Notes: generated from the letters alone by a model not told the origin. A stretch of DNA of 64,000 bases from Alphaproteobacteria bacterium (GCA_004292755.1 RDXE01000026.1:62001-126000); one strand, 5' to 3'; positions 1 through 10,196 are shown, counted from the stretch's first letter. Program-made: numbers and translations.

Positions 1-1
1 G

Positions 2-325
2 GCAGGCCTGCGCCAGATCGGCTTTCTGGGGCAGAGCCCGGCCCCGATTTCAGGACGGCACCGTGATGGCAGCCCGGTTGACGTGGCGATGGCCGTGTCG
101 GTCGCCGTGAACAACTTGTTTGTCGCCAAGGAACTCGCTATCGCGGGCTTTGGCGTCACCCGCGTGTTGGCAACCTCGGTCACCACCGACCTCGCGACCG
201 GGCGACTGATCAACATCGCCCCGGAGGCGTGGTTTGGCGCCGTTAGCCTCAGCATCATCTGCCGCCCTGGCGCGCTAAGCCCCGCAGCAGTGGCAACCGT
301 CCGCAGTTTGGAGGCCACCCGATGA
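2..325 (+). CDS. LysR-type transcriptional regulator, C-terminal end (partial)
   Basis: The reading frame is open from the left edge of the window, so only the last 107 residues are present. They resemble the end of a LysR effector-binding domain: a segment with VAVNNLFVAKELAIAGFGVTR matches the region where these proteins carry a conserved aliphatic-Gly stretch followed by a loop and GRLINIAPE. The DNA-binding helix-turn-helix would lie outside the window. The stop overlaps the start of the deaminase gene (ATGA). LysR regulators are usually divergent from their targets, so this same-strand coupling suggests it controls its own operon with the amidohydrolase. Family assignment rests on a fragment and is moderate. 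Confidence 0.6.
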   Translation, partial: AGLRQIGFLGQSPAPISGRHRDGSPVDVAMAVSVAVNNLFVAKELAIAGFGVTRVLATSVTTDLATGRLINIAPEAWFGAVSLSIICRPGALSPAAVATVRSLEATR

Positions 326-1617
326 CTCAGCCCGACCTCGTCCTCAGGGGTGGCACCGTGCTCACGCCCGCGGCGGCGCTGGCTGTCGATGTCGCCGTCC
401 GTGATGGCCGGATCCATGCCCTGGGACCGGGCCTGCCGCGCGGCGGGGTGGAGATTGACTGCACCGGGCGGCTGGTCACGCCCGGCATGCTGAACCTGCA
501 CTGCCACGCCGCGATGGTGCCGTTGCGCGGCCTGGGCGAGGATGTCCCGGATCGGCTGTCGCGGGTGATCTGGCCGCTTGAGCAAGCGCTGGTGGATGCC
601 GCCTTCGTCCGCCTGGGTGCTGCGTTCGGCCTGGGCGAACAATTGCTGTCGGGGGTGACCACAACCGTCGACTTGTACTTCTTTGAAGATCAGGTGGCAG
701 AGGTCGCCGATCGCCTGGGCATCCGCCTGATCGCGGGCCACACCATCGCGGACCAGCCAATGCCAGACGCGGCAACCAGCGATGCGGCGCTGGCCGCCAT
801 CCCGATAAGTGTGGCGCGCTGGCGAGGGCACCCGTTGATCCAGCCAGCCCTCGCCCCGCACGGCCCCCACACCGTCGCCGACGCCACGCTGCGCGCCATC
901 GCAGACCTGAGCGAGCGTTACGATCTGCCCGTGCTGACCCACCTGGCCGAGACCCTGGGCGAAACAACCGCGATCCACCGGCGCGCGGGCGTGAGCCCGG
1001 TCCGCTATCTTGATCAGGTTGGTCTGTTGACGCCGCGCCTGATCGCAGCCCATGGCATCCACCTGGACGCCGGGGATATCGATCTGATCGCCCGCCGCGG
1101 CGCTGTGATTGCCCATTGCGTCGGCGCCAACACCAAAGCCGCCAAGGGCACCGCACCGCTGCCAGGCCTGCTGGCGGCTGGGTGCAAGGTCGGCCTTGGC
1201 ACCGATGGCCCGATGAGCGGCAACACACTCGACATCCAGGGCCAGTTGGCGCAGGTCGCGAAGGTCCATAAGCTGATCACACGAGACCGCAGCCTGTTGC
1301 CCAGCCGCACGTTGCTGGATATTGCCACCCAAGCAGCAGCGGACGCGATTGGGCGCCCTGACCTTGGCCGCATTGCCCCTGGGGCAGCGGCTGATCTGGT
1401 GGTGTGGGGGCTGGACCACCCCTCACTGCAGCCCAACCACGACCCCTACGCCACCCTGGTCTATGCCGCCAGCCCGCGCGATGTGCGGGAGGTGATCGTC
1501 GCGGGGCGGCGTGTGGTGATCGATGGTCGCCTCGCCAGCCAGGACTTAGACGAACTGCGTCAACCTCTTCTCTCATTGGCACAGCGCTGCCGTGACACAG
1601 CCATGGGACTGGCTTAG
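322..1617 (+). CDS. Amidohydrolase of the MTA/SAH deaminase (MtaD/TrzA-AtzA) family
   Basis: This 431-residue protein has the full metal-ligand set of the ATZ/TRZ branch of amidohydrolases: His60-x-His62 (HCH), His207 in THLAE, His244 in HGIHLD and Asp295 in GTDGP. Members hydrolytically deaminate amino groups on purine or triazine rings; MtaD acts on methylthioadenosine and S-adenosylhomocysteine. Length and the N-terminal GGTVLTP and GMLNLHCHAAM motifs fit the family. The start overlaps the upstream regulator by ATGA, which fixes it. The substrate cannot be read from sequence; guanine, triazine or 5-methylthioadenosine are all possible. Confidence 0.85.
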   Translation: MTQPDLVLRGGTVLTPAAALAVDVAVRDGRIHALGPGLPRGGVEIDCTGRLVTPGMLNLHCHAAMVPLRGLGEDVPDRLSRVIWPLEQALVDAAFVRLGAAFGLGEQLLSGVTTTVDLYFFEDQVAEVADRLGIRLIAGHTIADQPMPDAATSDAALAAIPISVARWRGHPLIQPALAPHGPHTVADATLRAIADLSERYDLPVLTHLAETLGETTAIHRRAGVSPVRYLDQVGLLTPRLIAAHGIHLDAGDIDLIARRGAVIAHCVGANTKAAKGTAPLPGLLAAGCKVGLGTDGPMSGNTLDIQGQLAQVAKVHKLITRDRSLLPSRTLLDIATQAAADAIGRPDLGRIAPGAAADLVVWGLDHPSLQPNHDPYATLVYAASPRDVREVIVAGRRVVIDGRLASQDLDELRQPLLSLAQRCRDTAMGLA

Positions 1618-1646
1618 GACCAAGATCATCGCTTAAGGTTGTAGCC

Positions 1647-2765
1647 ATGCTGTCCCATGGTGAACGGCGGGATCGGTTACGGCTGGCCCGCACTGAAAAT
1701 GTTGGCCCAGTGACGTTCCGCCAGCTGCTGCTGCGGTTCGGCACGGCATCGGCTGCCCTGGCGGCCCTTCCGGAGCTTGCACGCAAGGGTGGGCGGCGGG
1801 CCCCTCTCGCGATCGCAGCCCCGGCCAAGGCCGATCAGGAACTGGACTGGCACGCCGCCGCAGGCTTTGACCTCGTGATCCAGGGAGACCCCGACTATCC
1901 GCGCCAACTGCTGGCGCTGGAGGACCCGCCGGCCGTGTTCTCCATCGCTGGCAGCCGCCATCTGCTAGCGCGCCCGATGGTCGCGATTGTCGGCGCCCGC
2001 AACGCCTCCGCCAACGCGCTCAACTTTGCCAATCGCCTCGCCCGTGACTTGGCTGAGGCGGGCGTGGTGGTGGTCTCTGGCCTTGCGCGTGGGATCGATG
2101 GCGCAGCCCATGGTGGTGCCTTGCGCGCCGACACGCTGGATGCGGCCACCATCGCTGTCATCGCAGGCGGCATCGACACCCTTTATCCCCCGGAGCACGC
2201 CGCCCTGCAGGAGGAGATTGCCGCCCGCGGTGCCGTGGTGGCGGAGATGCCGCCCGGCACCCAAGCGATGGCGCGCCACTTTCCGCGCCGCAATCGGATC
2301 ATCAGTGGCTTGTCCCTGGGCGTAATCGTGGTGGAGGCGACGGAGAAATCAGGCTCCCTGATCACCGCCCGCTATGCAGCCGACCAAGGGCGCGAGGTGT
2401 TTGCCGTGCCCGGCTCCCCCCTTGATCCCCGCTGCAAGGGACCCAACCGCCTGCTGCGCGAGGGCGCCCACTTGACCGAAAGCGCTGCCGATGTCTTGAG
2501 CGTCCTTAAGGATCGCTCGCTGGCGGAGCCCGCAGGCAGCATGCCACCAGCTCTGCCCCCCACCCCCATCACTGCCGATCAACTGGACACTGCGCGAGCC
2601 CAGGTGTTGGTGTTGCTGGGTCCATCACCAGTGCATGTTGACGAGGTGATCCGCCGGTGTCAGTTGTCACCGGCGGTCGTGCTGACGGTGCTGCTCGAAT
2701 TGGAGTTGGCCGGACGGCTTGACCGACAGGCCGGCAACCGGGTCGCCTTGATCGACCCGGCCTAA
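1647..2765 (+). CDS. dprA: DNA processing protein DprA (Smf)
   Basis: DprA loads RecA onto single-stranded DNA during natural transformation and is widespread in non-competent bacteria. The 372-residue protein has an N-terminal helical region, the Rossmann-like core with the diagnostic stretches VSGLARGIDGAAH, GGIDTLYPPEH, FPRRNRIISGLS and GREVFAVPGSP, and a C-terminal winged-helix domain (about residues 310-372) as in longer alphaproteobacterial versions. It stands immediately upstream of topA, an arrangement common in alphaproteobacteria. The start at ATG 1647 fits the family length; no strong Shine-Dalgarno is visible. Confidence 0.95.
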   Translation: MLSHGERRDRLRLARTENVGPVTFRQLLLRFGTASAALAALPELARKGGRRAPLAIAAPAKADQELDWHAAAGFDLVIQGDPDYPRQLLALEDPPAVFSIAGSRHLLARPMVAIVGARNASANALNFANRLARDLAEAGVVVVSGLARGIDGAAHGGALRADTLDAATIAVIAGGIDTLYPPEHAALQEEIAARGAVVAEMPPGTQAMARHFPRRNRIISGLSLGVIVVEATEKSGSLITARYAADQGREVFAVPGSPLDPRCKGPNRLLREGAHLTESAADVLSVLKDRSLAEPAGSMPPALPPTPITADQLDTARAQVLVLLGPSPVHVDEVIRRCQLSPAVVLTVLLELELAGRLDRQAGNRVALIDPA

Positions 2766-2811
2766 CCGCGGGGGTAACCCCGCCAGAACCGTCAACGGAA
2801 GTGCTGCGCGC

Positions 2812-5589
2812 ATGAAAGTCGTCGTGGTCGAATCGCCTGCAAAGGCCAAGACCATCAACAAGTATCTCGGCGATGGCTATCGCGTGTTGGCAAGCTTCGG
2901 GCATATCCGCGACTTGCCACCCAAAGATGGCTCTGTTCGGCCCGATGATGACTTCGCGATGGATTGGCAGGTTGATGACAAGGCCAAGGCTCGTCTGGCC
3001 GAAATCGCAAAGGAAGCGCGCCGGGCAGACGCCGTTTATCTTGCCACCGACCCGGATCGCGAAGGCGAAGCGATCTCCTGGCATTTGCACGAGGTGTTGC
3101 GGGAGCGCGATGCCCTGAAGCGCGGCACCACGGTTGCCCGCGTCACCTTCAACGAGATCACCCGCAACGCTGTCCTGGAGGCGTTCCGCAACGCGCGCAC
3201 CATCAACCAGGAACTGGTGGATGCCTATCTGGCACGCCGGGCGCTGGATTATCTGGTGGGCTTCACCCTGTCGCCGGTGTTGTGGCGCAAACTGCCGGGC
3301 AGCCGCTCAGCTGGTCGGGTCCAGTCGGTCGCGCTGCGGCTAGTGTGTGAGCGCGAGGCGGAGATTGAGGCGTTTCGCTCCGAAGAGTATTGGAGCGTCG
3401 CAGCCTCTCTTCAAACCCGCGCGGGCGAAGGGTTTGAGGCGCGGCTGGTCAGCCTAGATGGGCGCAAGCTGGAAAAGCTGTCGCTGAAGACCAAAGACGC
3501 CGCAGCAGCAGCCGTAGCGGCCATTGAAGCCAGCACGCTCAGCGTGGCTGAGGTTGATCGCCGCAGCTTGAAGCGTCACCCCCAGCCGCCCTTCACCACC
3601 TCCACCCTGCAGCAGGAAGCCAGCCGCAAGCTTGGGTTCGGCGCCACCCGCACGATGCAGATTGCCCAGCGGCTGTATGAAGGGATCGATCTCGGCGGCG
3701 AAACCGTTGGCCTTATCACCTACATGCGGACCGACGGCGTGCAACTCTCGGGCGAGGCAGTGACCGGCGCGCGGGCGTTGATCGCTCAAGACCATGGGCC
3801 CAAATATGTGCCGCCGCAGCCGCGGGTGTACAAATCCAAAGCCAAGAATGCCCAAGAGGCGCACGAGGCGATTCGCCCGACGGACTTCCAGCGCCGCCCT
3901 GGCCAGCTAGCCGGTCGCCTGGAGCCCGAACAGCTGAGGCTGTACGAGTTGATCTGGAAGCGTGCCGTCGCCAGCCAGATGGAAAGCGCGGTGTTGGATC
4001 AAGTGACAGCCGACATCGCTGGCGAGCGGGTGGGTCTGCGCGCCGTTGGCACCACCATCCTGTTCGATGGTTTCCTGACTCTGTACCAGGAAGGGCGGGA
4101 CGACAGTGACGAGGATGAGGGTGGTCGGCTGCCCAAACTGATGCCGGGGGACCCGCTGAAACGTCTGGGTGTGACACCGGCCCAACACTTCACCCAGCCG
4201 CCGCCGCGCTACTCGGAAGCCTCCCTGGTCAAGAAGCTGGAAGAGCTGGGGATTGGCCGCCCTTCCACCTACGCCTCCATCTTGCAAGTGTTGCAAGACC
4301 GCAATTATGTGCGATTGGAGCAAAAGCGCTTCATTCCAGAAGACCGTGGACGCATCGTGACTGCGTTCCTCAGTGCCTACTTCCAGCGCTATGTGGAGTA
4401 TGATTTCACAGCTGATCTTGAAAACCAGCTGGATGACATTTCTGGCGGTCGGATCGATTGGCGGGAAGTGCTGCGCCGCTTCTGGGTACCGTTCCAGGCT
4501 GCGATTGCTGGCACGAAGGACCTGAAGATCTCCGACGTGATTGAGCATCTGGACCAAACCCTGGGTGCTCACTTCTTCCCGGATGATGGCTCTGGCAAGG
4601 CGCCGCGCGGCTGCCCCTCCTGCCACAAAGGCACCCTTGGCTTGCGGTTGGGCAAAACCGGTGGGTTCATCGGCTGCTCCAACTATCCAGAATGCCGCTA
4701 CACCCGTCCGCTCGGCATTGATGGCGAGGGGGAGGGCGGCGACGGCGACTTGTCACAGCCCCGGCTGTTGGGCCAATCGCCGGATGGTCAGCCCGTCACG
4801 CTCCGCAAAGGCCCGTACGGTATTTATGTGCAGTTGGGCGATGGCGAAAAGCCGAAGCGCGCCTCCACGCCCAAGGGCGAGGATTTGGCGGCGATGACGC
4901 TGGACCGCGCCCTCGCCCTACTCGCGTTGCCGCGCCTGGTTGGCATCCATCCGGAATCGCGCGAGGAGGTCACCGCAGGCATCGGGCGGTTCGGGCCGTA
5001 TCTGAAGCATGGCGGCACCTACAAATCGCTTGGTCGCGATGATGATGTGCTGACCATCGGCCTCAACCGAGCCGTGGTGCTGCTGGCCGAAGCCAAATCG
5101 CGCGGTCCCAAGGCAATCCGCGTGCTGGGGCCGCACCCTGCCGATGGCAAGGACGTCGGCTTGTTCGAGGGGCGCTATGGCCCCTACGTCCAGCACGGTG
5201 CGCTGAACGCCACCCTGCCCCGCGGTGTCGAGGTTGAAGCACTGACGCTGGAGCAGGCCATCCTCCTGCTCCACGCCAAGGCGGAGAAGACGGGCACCGG
5301 CCCCGCGAAGCGCGGCGCCAGCCGGGCGAAGGCCAAGGCCGCACCAGCCGAGGACGGGGCTGCATCCAGCGGCGCCGCAAAACGCGCAACCAAGAGCACC
5401 ACTGCCGGGAAGACCGGCGCCAAGACCACTGCCGGGAAGACCGGCGCTAAGACCACTGCCGGGAAGACCGGCGCCAAGACTGCTGCCACAGCAGCCGCCA
5501 GCGGGTCAGACCCCAAACCCACGCGCGCCAAAGCCAGCAGCAAAGCCCCCGCCAAACGGGCCAGTCAGAAAGGTACGGAGCAATCGTGA
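2812..5589 (+). CDS. topA: DNA topoisomerase I
   Basis: Type IA topoisomerase that relaxes negative supercoils. The 925-residue protein opens with MKVVVVESPAKAKTI (Toprim), has the acidic DPDREGE motif near residue 80 and the catalytic tyrosine Tyr304 in GLITYMRTD. A single four-cysteine zinc finger (CPSC...CSNYPEC, about residues 601-630) is followed by beta-rich repeats with FGPYLKHGG and YGPYVQHG. The tail from about residue 820 is Lys/Ala-rich and contains three copies of a nine-residue unit (TTAGKTGAK). Such basic tails are typical of alphaproteobacterial TopA and probably help DNA or RNA polymerase contact. Confidence 0.97.
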   Translation: MKVVVVESPAKAKTINKYLGDGYRVLASFGHIRDLPPKDGSVRPDDDFAMDWQVDDKAKARLAEIAKEARRADAVYLATDPDREGEAISWHLHEVLRERDALKRGTTVARVTFNEITRNAVLEAFRNARTINQELVDAYLARRALDYLVGFTLSPVLWRKLPGSRSAGRVQSVALRLVCEREAEIEAFRSEEYWSVAASLQTRAGEGFEARLVSLDGRKLEKLSLKTKDAAAAAVAAIEASTLSVAEVDRRSLKRHPQPPFTTSTLQQEASRKLGFGATRTMQIAQRLYEGIDLGGETVGLITYMRTDGVQLSGEAVTGARALIAQDHGPKYVPPQPRVYKSKAKNAQEAHEAIRPTDFQRRPGQLAGRLEPEQLRLYELIWKRAVASQMESAVLDQVTADIAGERVGLRAVGTTILFDGFLTLYQEGRDDSDEDEGGRLPKLMPGDPLKRLGVTPAQHFTQPPPRYSEASLVKKLEELGIGRPSTYASILQVLQDRNYVRLEQKRFIPEDRGRIVTAFLSAYFQRYVEYDFTADLENQLDDISGGRIDWREVLRRFWVPFQAAIAGTKDLKISDVIEHLDQTLGAHFFPDDGSGKAPRGCPSCHKGTLGLRLGKTGGFIGCSNYPECRYTRPLGIDGEGEGGDGDLSQPRLLGQSPDGQPVTLRKGPYGIYVQLGDGEKPKRASTPKGEDLAAMTLDRALALLALPRLVGIHPESREEVTAGIGRFGPYLKHGGTYKSLGRDDDVLTIGLNRAVVLLAEAKSRGPKAIRVLGPHPADGKDVGLFEGRYGPYVQHGALNATLPRGVEVEALTLEQAILLLHAKAEKTGTGPAKRGASRAKAKAAPAEDGAASSGAAKRATKSTTAGKTGAKTTAGKTGAKTTAGKTGAKTAATAAASGSDPKPTRAKASSKAPAKRASQKGTEQS
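5398..5478 (+). repeat. Three tandem 27-bp repeats in the topA tail
   Basis: Three in-frame copies of a 27-bp unit encode TTAGKTGAK three times. The copies differ by a single base in the second unit (ggcgctaag instead of ggcgccaag), so they are recent or maintained. They lie in the basic C-terminal tail of topoisomerase I. Confidence 0.95.
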
Positions 5590-5617
5590 CCTGCCCCTGC
5601 CCCGCGCGGTCCGACGG

Positions 5618-7873
5618 GTGAGCGAGGACAGCTCACGTCGGCGCAAGGCCGCCCCCTTCCCAACGCCAGAACAGGTGCTGGCGTTCCTGCGCGATCAACC
5701 CGGCAAAGTCGGCAAACGCGAGATTGCCCGCGCGTTTCACATTTCTGGGGATGACCGGTTGCGCCTGAAGGCACTGCTCCGGGAGCTGGAAGCGTCCGGC
5801 CAAGTGCCGCACAAGGTGCCGCGCTCCAAGCCGGAGCGCGCTGCCCTGCCCGAAGTGGCCGTTCTGGAGATTGTGCGCGTCAACCCCGATGAGGGCGGGT
5901 TGGTCGGCGTGCCGGTTGGGTGGGAGGATGAGCGTCGCCCCCCCTCGATCCATGTCGCAACCAGCCCCGGTGCTGCTGCTGGCCTGGGCGACCGAGTGCT
6001 GTGTCGGCTCACGCGGACGGGCCCGCGCCACTATCTCGGCACACCCATCAAGGTGCTGCCACGGCGCACCGACACCACGGTCGGGCTGTTCATCCGCCAT
6101 CCCGGTCGCCCTGGGGAGATTGCGCGCATCCGCCCCAGCAATCGGCGTGAACGCGAGGAGTACGTGGTCCGCATCGGCGACGAGGGGGATGCCGAGGACG
6201 GCCAGATTGTGCGCGTCGAGTTGCTGGCCGGTGGGGCTGGTCTGCGCCGCGCCCGCGTGCTGGAGGTGATTGGTGACCAGCGTGACCCGCGGGTGTTCAG
6301 TCTGGTCGCCATCGCGGCTGCGAACATTCCAACGGTGTTCTCTCCCGAGGCACTGGCCGAGGCAGAAGCGGCGCGACCCGTGACGCTGGGCGACCGGACC
6401 GACTTGCGCGACCTGCCGCTGATCACCATCGATGGTGCCGACGCCCGCGACTTCGACGACGCCGTGTTCGCGGAGCAAGACGGTGATGGCTGGCACCTGG
6501 TGGTGGCGATTGCCGACGTTGCCCACTACGTCACCCCGGACAGCGCGCTGGATCGTGCCGCCTATGAGCGCGGCAATTCGGTCTACTTCCCCGACCGTGT
6601 GGTGCCGATGCTGCCCGAGGCACTGTCGAACGAGCTGTGCTCCCTAAAGCCGGGGGTGGAGCGCGCCTGTCTTGCCGTTCATTTGTGGATCGATGCCGAA
6701 GGCACCAAACGGGGCCATCGCTTCGTGCGCGGCTTGATGAAATCCACCGCCCGCCTGACCTATGAGCAGGTACAGGCCGCCATCGACGGCACCCCCGAAG
6801 ACCTGACGGCTCCGTTGGTGGAACCACTGCTGCGCCCGCTTTATGGTGCCTACAACGCTCTGCAACGGGCGCGCGATCGGCGCGGCACCCTCGACCTGGA
6901 CCTACCGGAACGCAAAGTTGCCATCGCCAGCACGGGTACCGTTGCTGGCATTCAGCCGCGCGCCCGCCTCGACAGCCACAAGCTGATTGAGGAGTTCATG
7001 ATCCTGGCCAATGTCGCAGCCGCTGAAACCATCGAGCGCTGCGGCCTGCCCTGCCTCTACCGGGTTCATGACGAGCCAAGCCAGGAGAAGACCGAGGCGT
7101 TGCGCGAGTTCCTCGGCACCTTGAACCTCAATCTGGTCAAGGGACAGCAACTGCGTCCCAGCCACATCACCCGCCTGCTGGCGAGTGTGGAGGAGAGCCC
7201 GGTCCGCCAGTTGGTGCACGAGACTGTGCTGCGCTCCATGGCGCAGGCGATCTACAGCCCCGACAATCACGGGCATTTCGGGTTGGCACTGGCGCGCTAT
7301 GCCCACTTCACCTCCCCCATTCGACGCTATGCCGACTTGATCGTGCATCGCGCGCTGATTCGCGGCCTCGCCCTCGGCGATGGTGCGCTGCCCAAGCACC
7401 AGGGCTTGGCAGCGATGGAGGAGATTGGCGAGCACGTCTCCACCACGGAGCGCCGGGCTGCCGAGGCCGAGCGCGACGCAATTGATCGCTATGTCACCGC
7501 CTTCATGGCCGCCAGCATCGGCGGGCGCTTCGTCGGGCGGGTGAGCGGGGTGACCAGCTTCGGCTTGTTCGTCACGCTGGAAGACACCGGGGCAACCGGC
7601 TTGATCCCGATGCGCGGCCTGCCAGAGGATTTCTACCACCATGACGATGGCCGGCAGCGCTTGGTGGGCGAGCGGCGCGGGCGCGCGTTCACCCTTGGCG
7701 ACACGCTGGAGGTGCGACTTGCCGACGCAGACATCGTGACCGGCAGCCTCTCGTTCGAGTATCTCTCCGGCGGCACCATGGCCGATGCGGAAGGTCGGCG
7801 CGGTGCCCGGATGGAGGCACAGATGCGCGGTCGCAGTGGCAGACCCCAGCGCCGCTTCGGGCCGCGGCGATGA
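5618..7873 (+). CDS. rnr: Ribonuclease R
   Basis: RNase R is a processive 3'-5' exoribonuclease that degrades structured RNA. The 751-residue protein has an N-terminal winged-helix segment, cold-shock domains, the RNB catalytic domain with the aspartate cluster DGADARDFDDAVF (about residues 272-284), and a C-terminal S1 domain (GRFVGRVSGVTSFGLFVTL), ending in an Arg-rich tail. It starts with GTG at 5618, 29 bases after topA; no upstream ATG is available in frame. The 3' end overlaps the DUF983 gene by ATGA. Confidence 0.95.
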   Translation: MSEDSSRRRKAAPFPTPEQVLAFLRDQPGKVGKREIARAFHISGDDRLRLKALLRELEASGQVPHKVPRSKPERAALPEVAVLEIVRVNPDEGGLVGVPVGWEDERRPPSIHVATSPGAAAGLGDRVLCRLTRTGPRHYLGTPIKVLPRRTDTTVGLFIRHPGRPGEIARIRPSNRREREEYVVRIGDEGDAEDGQIVRVELLAGGAGLRRARVLEVIGDQRDPRVFSLVAIAAANIPTVFSPEALAEAEAARPVTLGDRTDLRDLPLITIDGADARDFDDAVFAEQDGDGWHLVVAIADVAHYVTPDSALDRAAYERGNSVYFPDRVVPMLPEALSNELCSLKPGVERACLAVHLWIDAEGTKRGHRFVRGLMKSTARLTYEQVQAAIDGTPEDLTAPLVEPLLRPLYGAYNALQRARDRRGTLDLDLPERKVAIASTGTVAGIQPRARLDSHKLIEEFMILANVAAAETIERCGLPCLYRVHDEPSQEKTEALREFLGTLNLNLVKGQQLRPSHITRLLASVEESPVRQLVHETVLRSMAQAIYSPDNHGHFGLALARYAHFTSPIRRYADLIVHRALIRGLALGDGALPKHQGLAAMEEIGEHVSTTERRAAEAERDAIDRYVTAFMAASIGGRFVGRVSGVTSFGLFVTLEDTGATGLIPMRGLPEDFYHHDDGRQRLVGERRGRAFTLGDTLEVRLADADIVTGSLSFEYLSGGTMADAEGRRGARMEAQMRGRSGRPQRRFGPRR

Positions 7874-8271
7874 GTAAGTCCACGACATCATTGCCCTTTC
7901 CACCAGCTCGCGGGGTTGCTGTGCAGCGCGGCGTCGCGGGCCGCTGCCCAGTGTGCGGCGTCGGCCCGTTGTTCGCGGGCTTTGCGCGCGTACACCCAGT
8001 GTGTCCGCACTGCAGCGCAGAACATACCCGCCATCCCGTTGACGATGGGCCTGCGTACTTCACCATGTTTCTGGCACTGGCTATGCTCGTGCCCGGACTT
8101 GTGGTGGTCGAACTCAAATGGGAACCGGCACCCTGGGTGCATCTGCTGCTGGGCTTGGGCCTAACACTCGCCATCGTGGGGCTCGTGCTGCCGCGATTGA
8201 AGGGCGTTTTCCTGGGTATCGCGTGGAGTTTGGACAGCGATGGGCCTCCGCCCAGCGCGCCGTCCATATGA
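7870..8271 (+). CDS. DUF983 family membrane protein
   Basis: A 133-residue protein with two CxxC pairs (GRCPVCG near residue 25 and HPVCPHCS near residue 50), probably binding zinc, followed by two hydrophobic helices (about residues 64-80 and 91-108). This is the layout of the DUF983 family, common in alphaproteobacteria beside rnr. Function is unknown. Both ends are translationally coupled: the start overlaps rnr by ATGA and the stop overlaps the peptidase gene by ATGA. Confidence 0.88.
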   Translation: MSKSTTSLPFPPARGVAVQRGVAGRCPVCGVGPLFAGFARVHPVCPHCSAEHTRHPVDDGPAYFTMFLALAMLVPGLVVVELKWEPAPWVHLLLGLGLTLAIVGLVLPRLKGVFLGIAWSLDSDGPPPSAPSI

Positions 8272-9860
8272 CCATTCGCCCGATGACGCGGCGCGTGCTG
8301 CCGCTGCTTGCGCTCCTGGTAGCAGCCCTGGTGAGCGGTTGTGGCAGCAGCCCCTCGCAGCCTCCTGCGTCATCAGTGGCGATCAACCGTGCCTACAATA
8401 CCGATCAGTCACGGCAAGCCTTCCTGATCGCACTGCGCCGCATCCATGCGGAATACATTGAGGAGCGCGCCCTCGCGGACCTGGTGGCGGCCGGCCTAGA
8501 AGGGTTACAGCGGCTGGAGCCGCAGTTGTTGGTGATTCGCGACCAAGGCGTCTCGGTTACCGTGCGCGGGGCTGGCTTTCGCTTGTTCGAGGCGGGCGAC
8601 CGTGACGATCCGATCATCTGGTCGGCACGCCTGACCCGCGCGATTGACTGGATCCGCACGGTCTCCCAGCCGGTGGTGCAGGCGGATCAGGAAACCATCT
8701 TTCGCACGGTGTTCGATGGCATGATGACCCGGCTGGACCGGTTCTCCGCCTATCGTGACCCGCAAAGCTCAGCTGCCAGCCGCAACGACCTGCACGGCTT
8801 CAGTGGGATCGGCGTTACCATCATGGCGCGCGACCGGCGCATTGTGCTGCAAGCCATCACGCCAGGGGCCCCCGCGGCTGAGGGCGGTCTGCGCGCAGGC
8901 GACGTGGTGCTGGCCGTTGATGGCCGCAGCACCGAGGACCTGTCCGAATCAGCAGCAGCGGATTTGATGCGCGGGGCCAGCGGCACGTCGGTGGATTTGA
9001 CCATCCAGCGCGGCGACCTGCCGCCGTTCCTCGTTCGGCTGATCCGCGCGCAGATCTTCAACCCCACGGTTGCCTTCCGCTGGGAGACCGGCGGCATCGG
9101 CTACATGCGCATCACCGGGTTCAACGAGCGCACGCCAATCATGGTGCTGGACCAATTGACCCGCGCGCGCACGGAAGCGGGTGGTCTGCAAGGCCTGATT
9201 CTGGACCTCCGCGGCAATCCAGGTGGGCTGTTCTTTGAAGGCGTGCAGACGGCCGACATGTTCTTGAGTTCGGGAATCATCGTCTCGACCACCAGCCGGG
9301 CGCCGGGCGGCACCTCAACCCGCCGGGCGACTGGTCGTGACATGGCGAACGGCGTGCCGATTGTCGTGCTGATTGATGGCGGCACCGCCTCCGCAGCAGA
9401 GATTCTTGCCGCTGCCCTGCAGGACAATGGCCGCGCGGTGGTGGTCGGCAGTCGGTCGTTTGGCAAGGGCTCCGTTCAGTCGCTGATCTATGACCTGCCG
9501 AATCGCGGAGAAATCCGCTTCACCTCAGGGCGCTGGCTGACGCCATCGAACTACTCGTTCGACCAGTACGGCATCATCCCAAACCTGTGCACAGCCGATG
9601 ACAGCTTTGACGTCGCCAAGACCCTGACGGCATGGCGCGACGGTCGGCTGGATTTGATGGCTGCCCCGCGCCAGCGCCGTGCCCTCAGTGGGCAAGCGGG
9701 CGAGCAGAAGGTCAGGGCGCTGGAGGGGATTTGCCCAACCTCGACCACCCGGCGCGAAGCCCCGGAAGAGATGCAGGTTGCCCGCGCGCTGCTGGCTGAC
9801 CAAGCCTTGTTCCGCCGCTCTGCACGGCCCGCCACCTCCACCGCGCGCCGCCCGATCTAG
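8268..9860 (+). CDS. S41-family carboxyl-terminal processing peptidase, lipoprotein
   Basis: I place the start at ATG 8268, giving 530 residues with a lipoprotein signal ([18 protein letters not shown]; lipobox LVSGC). A PDZ domain follows at about residues 180-260 ([21 protein letters not shown]). The tail-specific protease core carries the Ser-Lys dyad: Ser375 in GGTASAAEI and Lys400 in FGKGSVQ, the 25-residue spacing seen in CtpA/Prc. Members process or degrade periplasmic proteins from the C-terminus. The frame is open further upstream, but the lipobox and ATGA overlap favour this start. Confidence 0.9.
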   Translation: MTIRPMTRRVLPLLALLVAALVSGCGSSPSQPPASSVAINRAYNTDQSRQAFLIALRRIHAEYIEERALADLVAAGLEGLQRLEPQLLVIRDQGVSVTVRGAGFRLFEAGDRDDPIIWSARLTRAIDWIRTVSQPVVQADQETIFRTVFDGMMTRLDRFSAYRDPQSSAASRNDLHGFSGIGVTIMARDRRIVLQAITPGAPAAEGGLRAGDVVLAVDGRSTEDLSESAAADLMRGASGTSVDLTIQRGDLPPFLVRLIRAQIFNPTVAFRWETGGIGYMRITGFNERTPIMVLDQLTRARTEAGGLQGLILDLRGNPGGLFFEGVQTADMFLSSGIIVSTTSRAPGGTSTRRATGRDMANGVPIVVLIDGGTASAAEILAAALQDNGRAVVVGSRSFGKGSVQSLIYDLPNRGEIRFTSGRWLTPSNYSFDQYGIIPNLCTADDSFDVAKTLTAWRDGRLDLMAAPRQRRALSGQAGEQKVRALEGICPTSTTRREAPEEMQVARALLADQALFRRSARPATSTARRPI

Positions 9861-9871
9861 CAAGCCCTCGC

Positions 9872-9899
9872 TTGACAGATGCAGGCGGATGCCTATTGT
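9872..9899 (+). promoter_or_regulatory. Sigma-70-type promoter for rpmG
   Basis: A perfect -35 box TTGACA (9872-9877) is separated by 16 bp from TATTGT (9894-9899). It lies 12 bp after the peptidase stop codon and about 75 bp before rpmG, consistent with independent high-level transcription of a ribosomal protein gene. Confidence 0.75.
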
Positions 9900-9972
9900 G
9901 GCGCCTCCCGCCTGCGAGGCACCCGCCGCGCGGACGATCCCGTTTCACCTGCCGCCTCGCCGGAAGCTCGTC

Positions 9973-10140
9973 ATGGCCAAGACCAACACTGTTCTGATCA
10001 AGCTCGTCAGCACCGCCGACACTGGCTACTTCTATGTAACCAAGAAGAATCCGCGGAAGACCACCAACAAGATGGAGCTGAAGAAGTACGATCCGAAGGC
10101 TCGCAAGCACGTCGTGTTCCGCGAAGCCAAGATCAAGTAG
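9973..10140 (+). CDS. rpmG: 50S ribosomal protein L33 (bL33)
   Basis: A 55-residue basic protein starting [19 protein letters not shown] and ending REAKIK, the standard length and sequence pattern of bL33 in alphaproteobacteria. It contains no cysteine, so it is the zinc-independent form. It has its own promoter upstream and a strong intrinsic terminator 33 bases downstream, making it monocistronic. Confidence 0.97.
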   Translation: MAKTNTVLIKLVSTADTGYFYVTKKNPRKTTNKMELKKYDPKARKHVVFREAKIK

Positions 10141-10172
10141 GTCTGATTGCCACTTGTTGGGGATCACGCGAC

Positions 10173-10196
10173 AAGCCCGGCAATTGCCGGGCTTTT
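10173..10196 (+). terminator. Rho-independent terminator after rpmG
   Basis: A 22-bp perfect palindrome (AAGCCCGGCAA/TTGCCGGGCTT, 10173-10194) ends in a run of T. It closes the rpmG transcript. Confidence 0.92.
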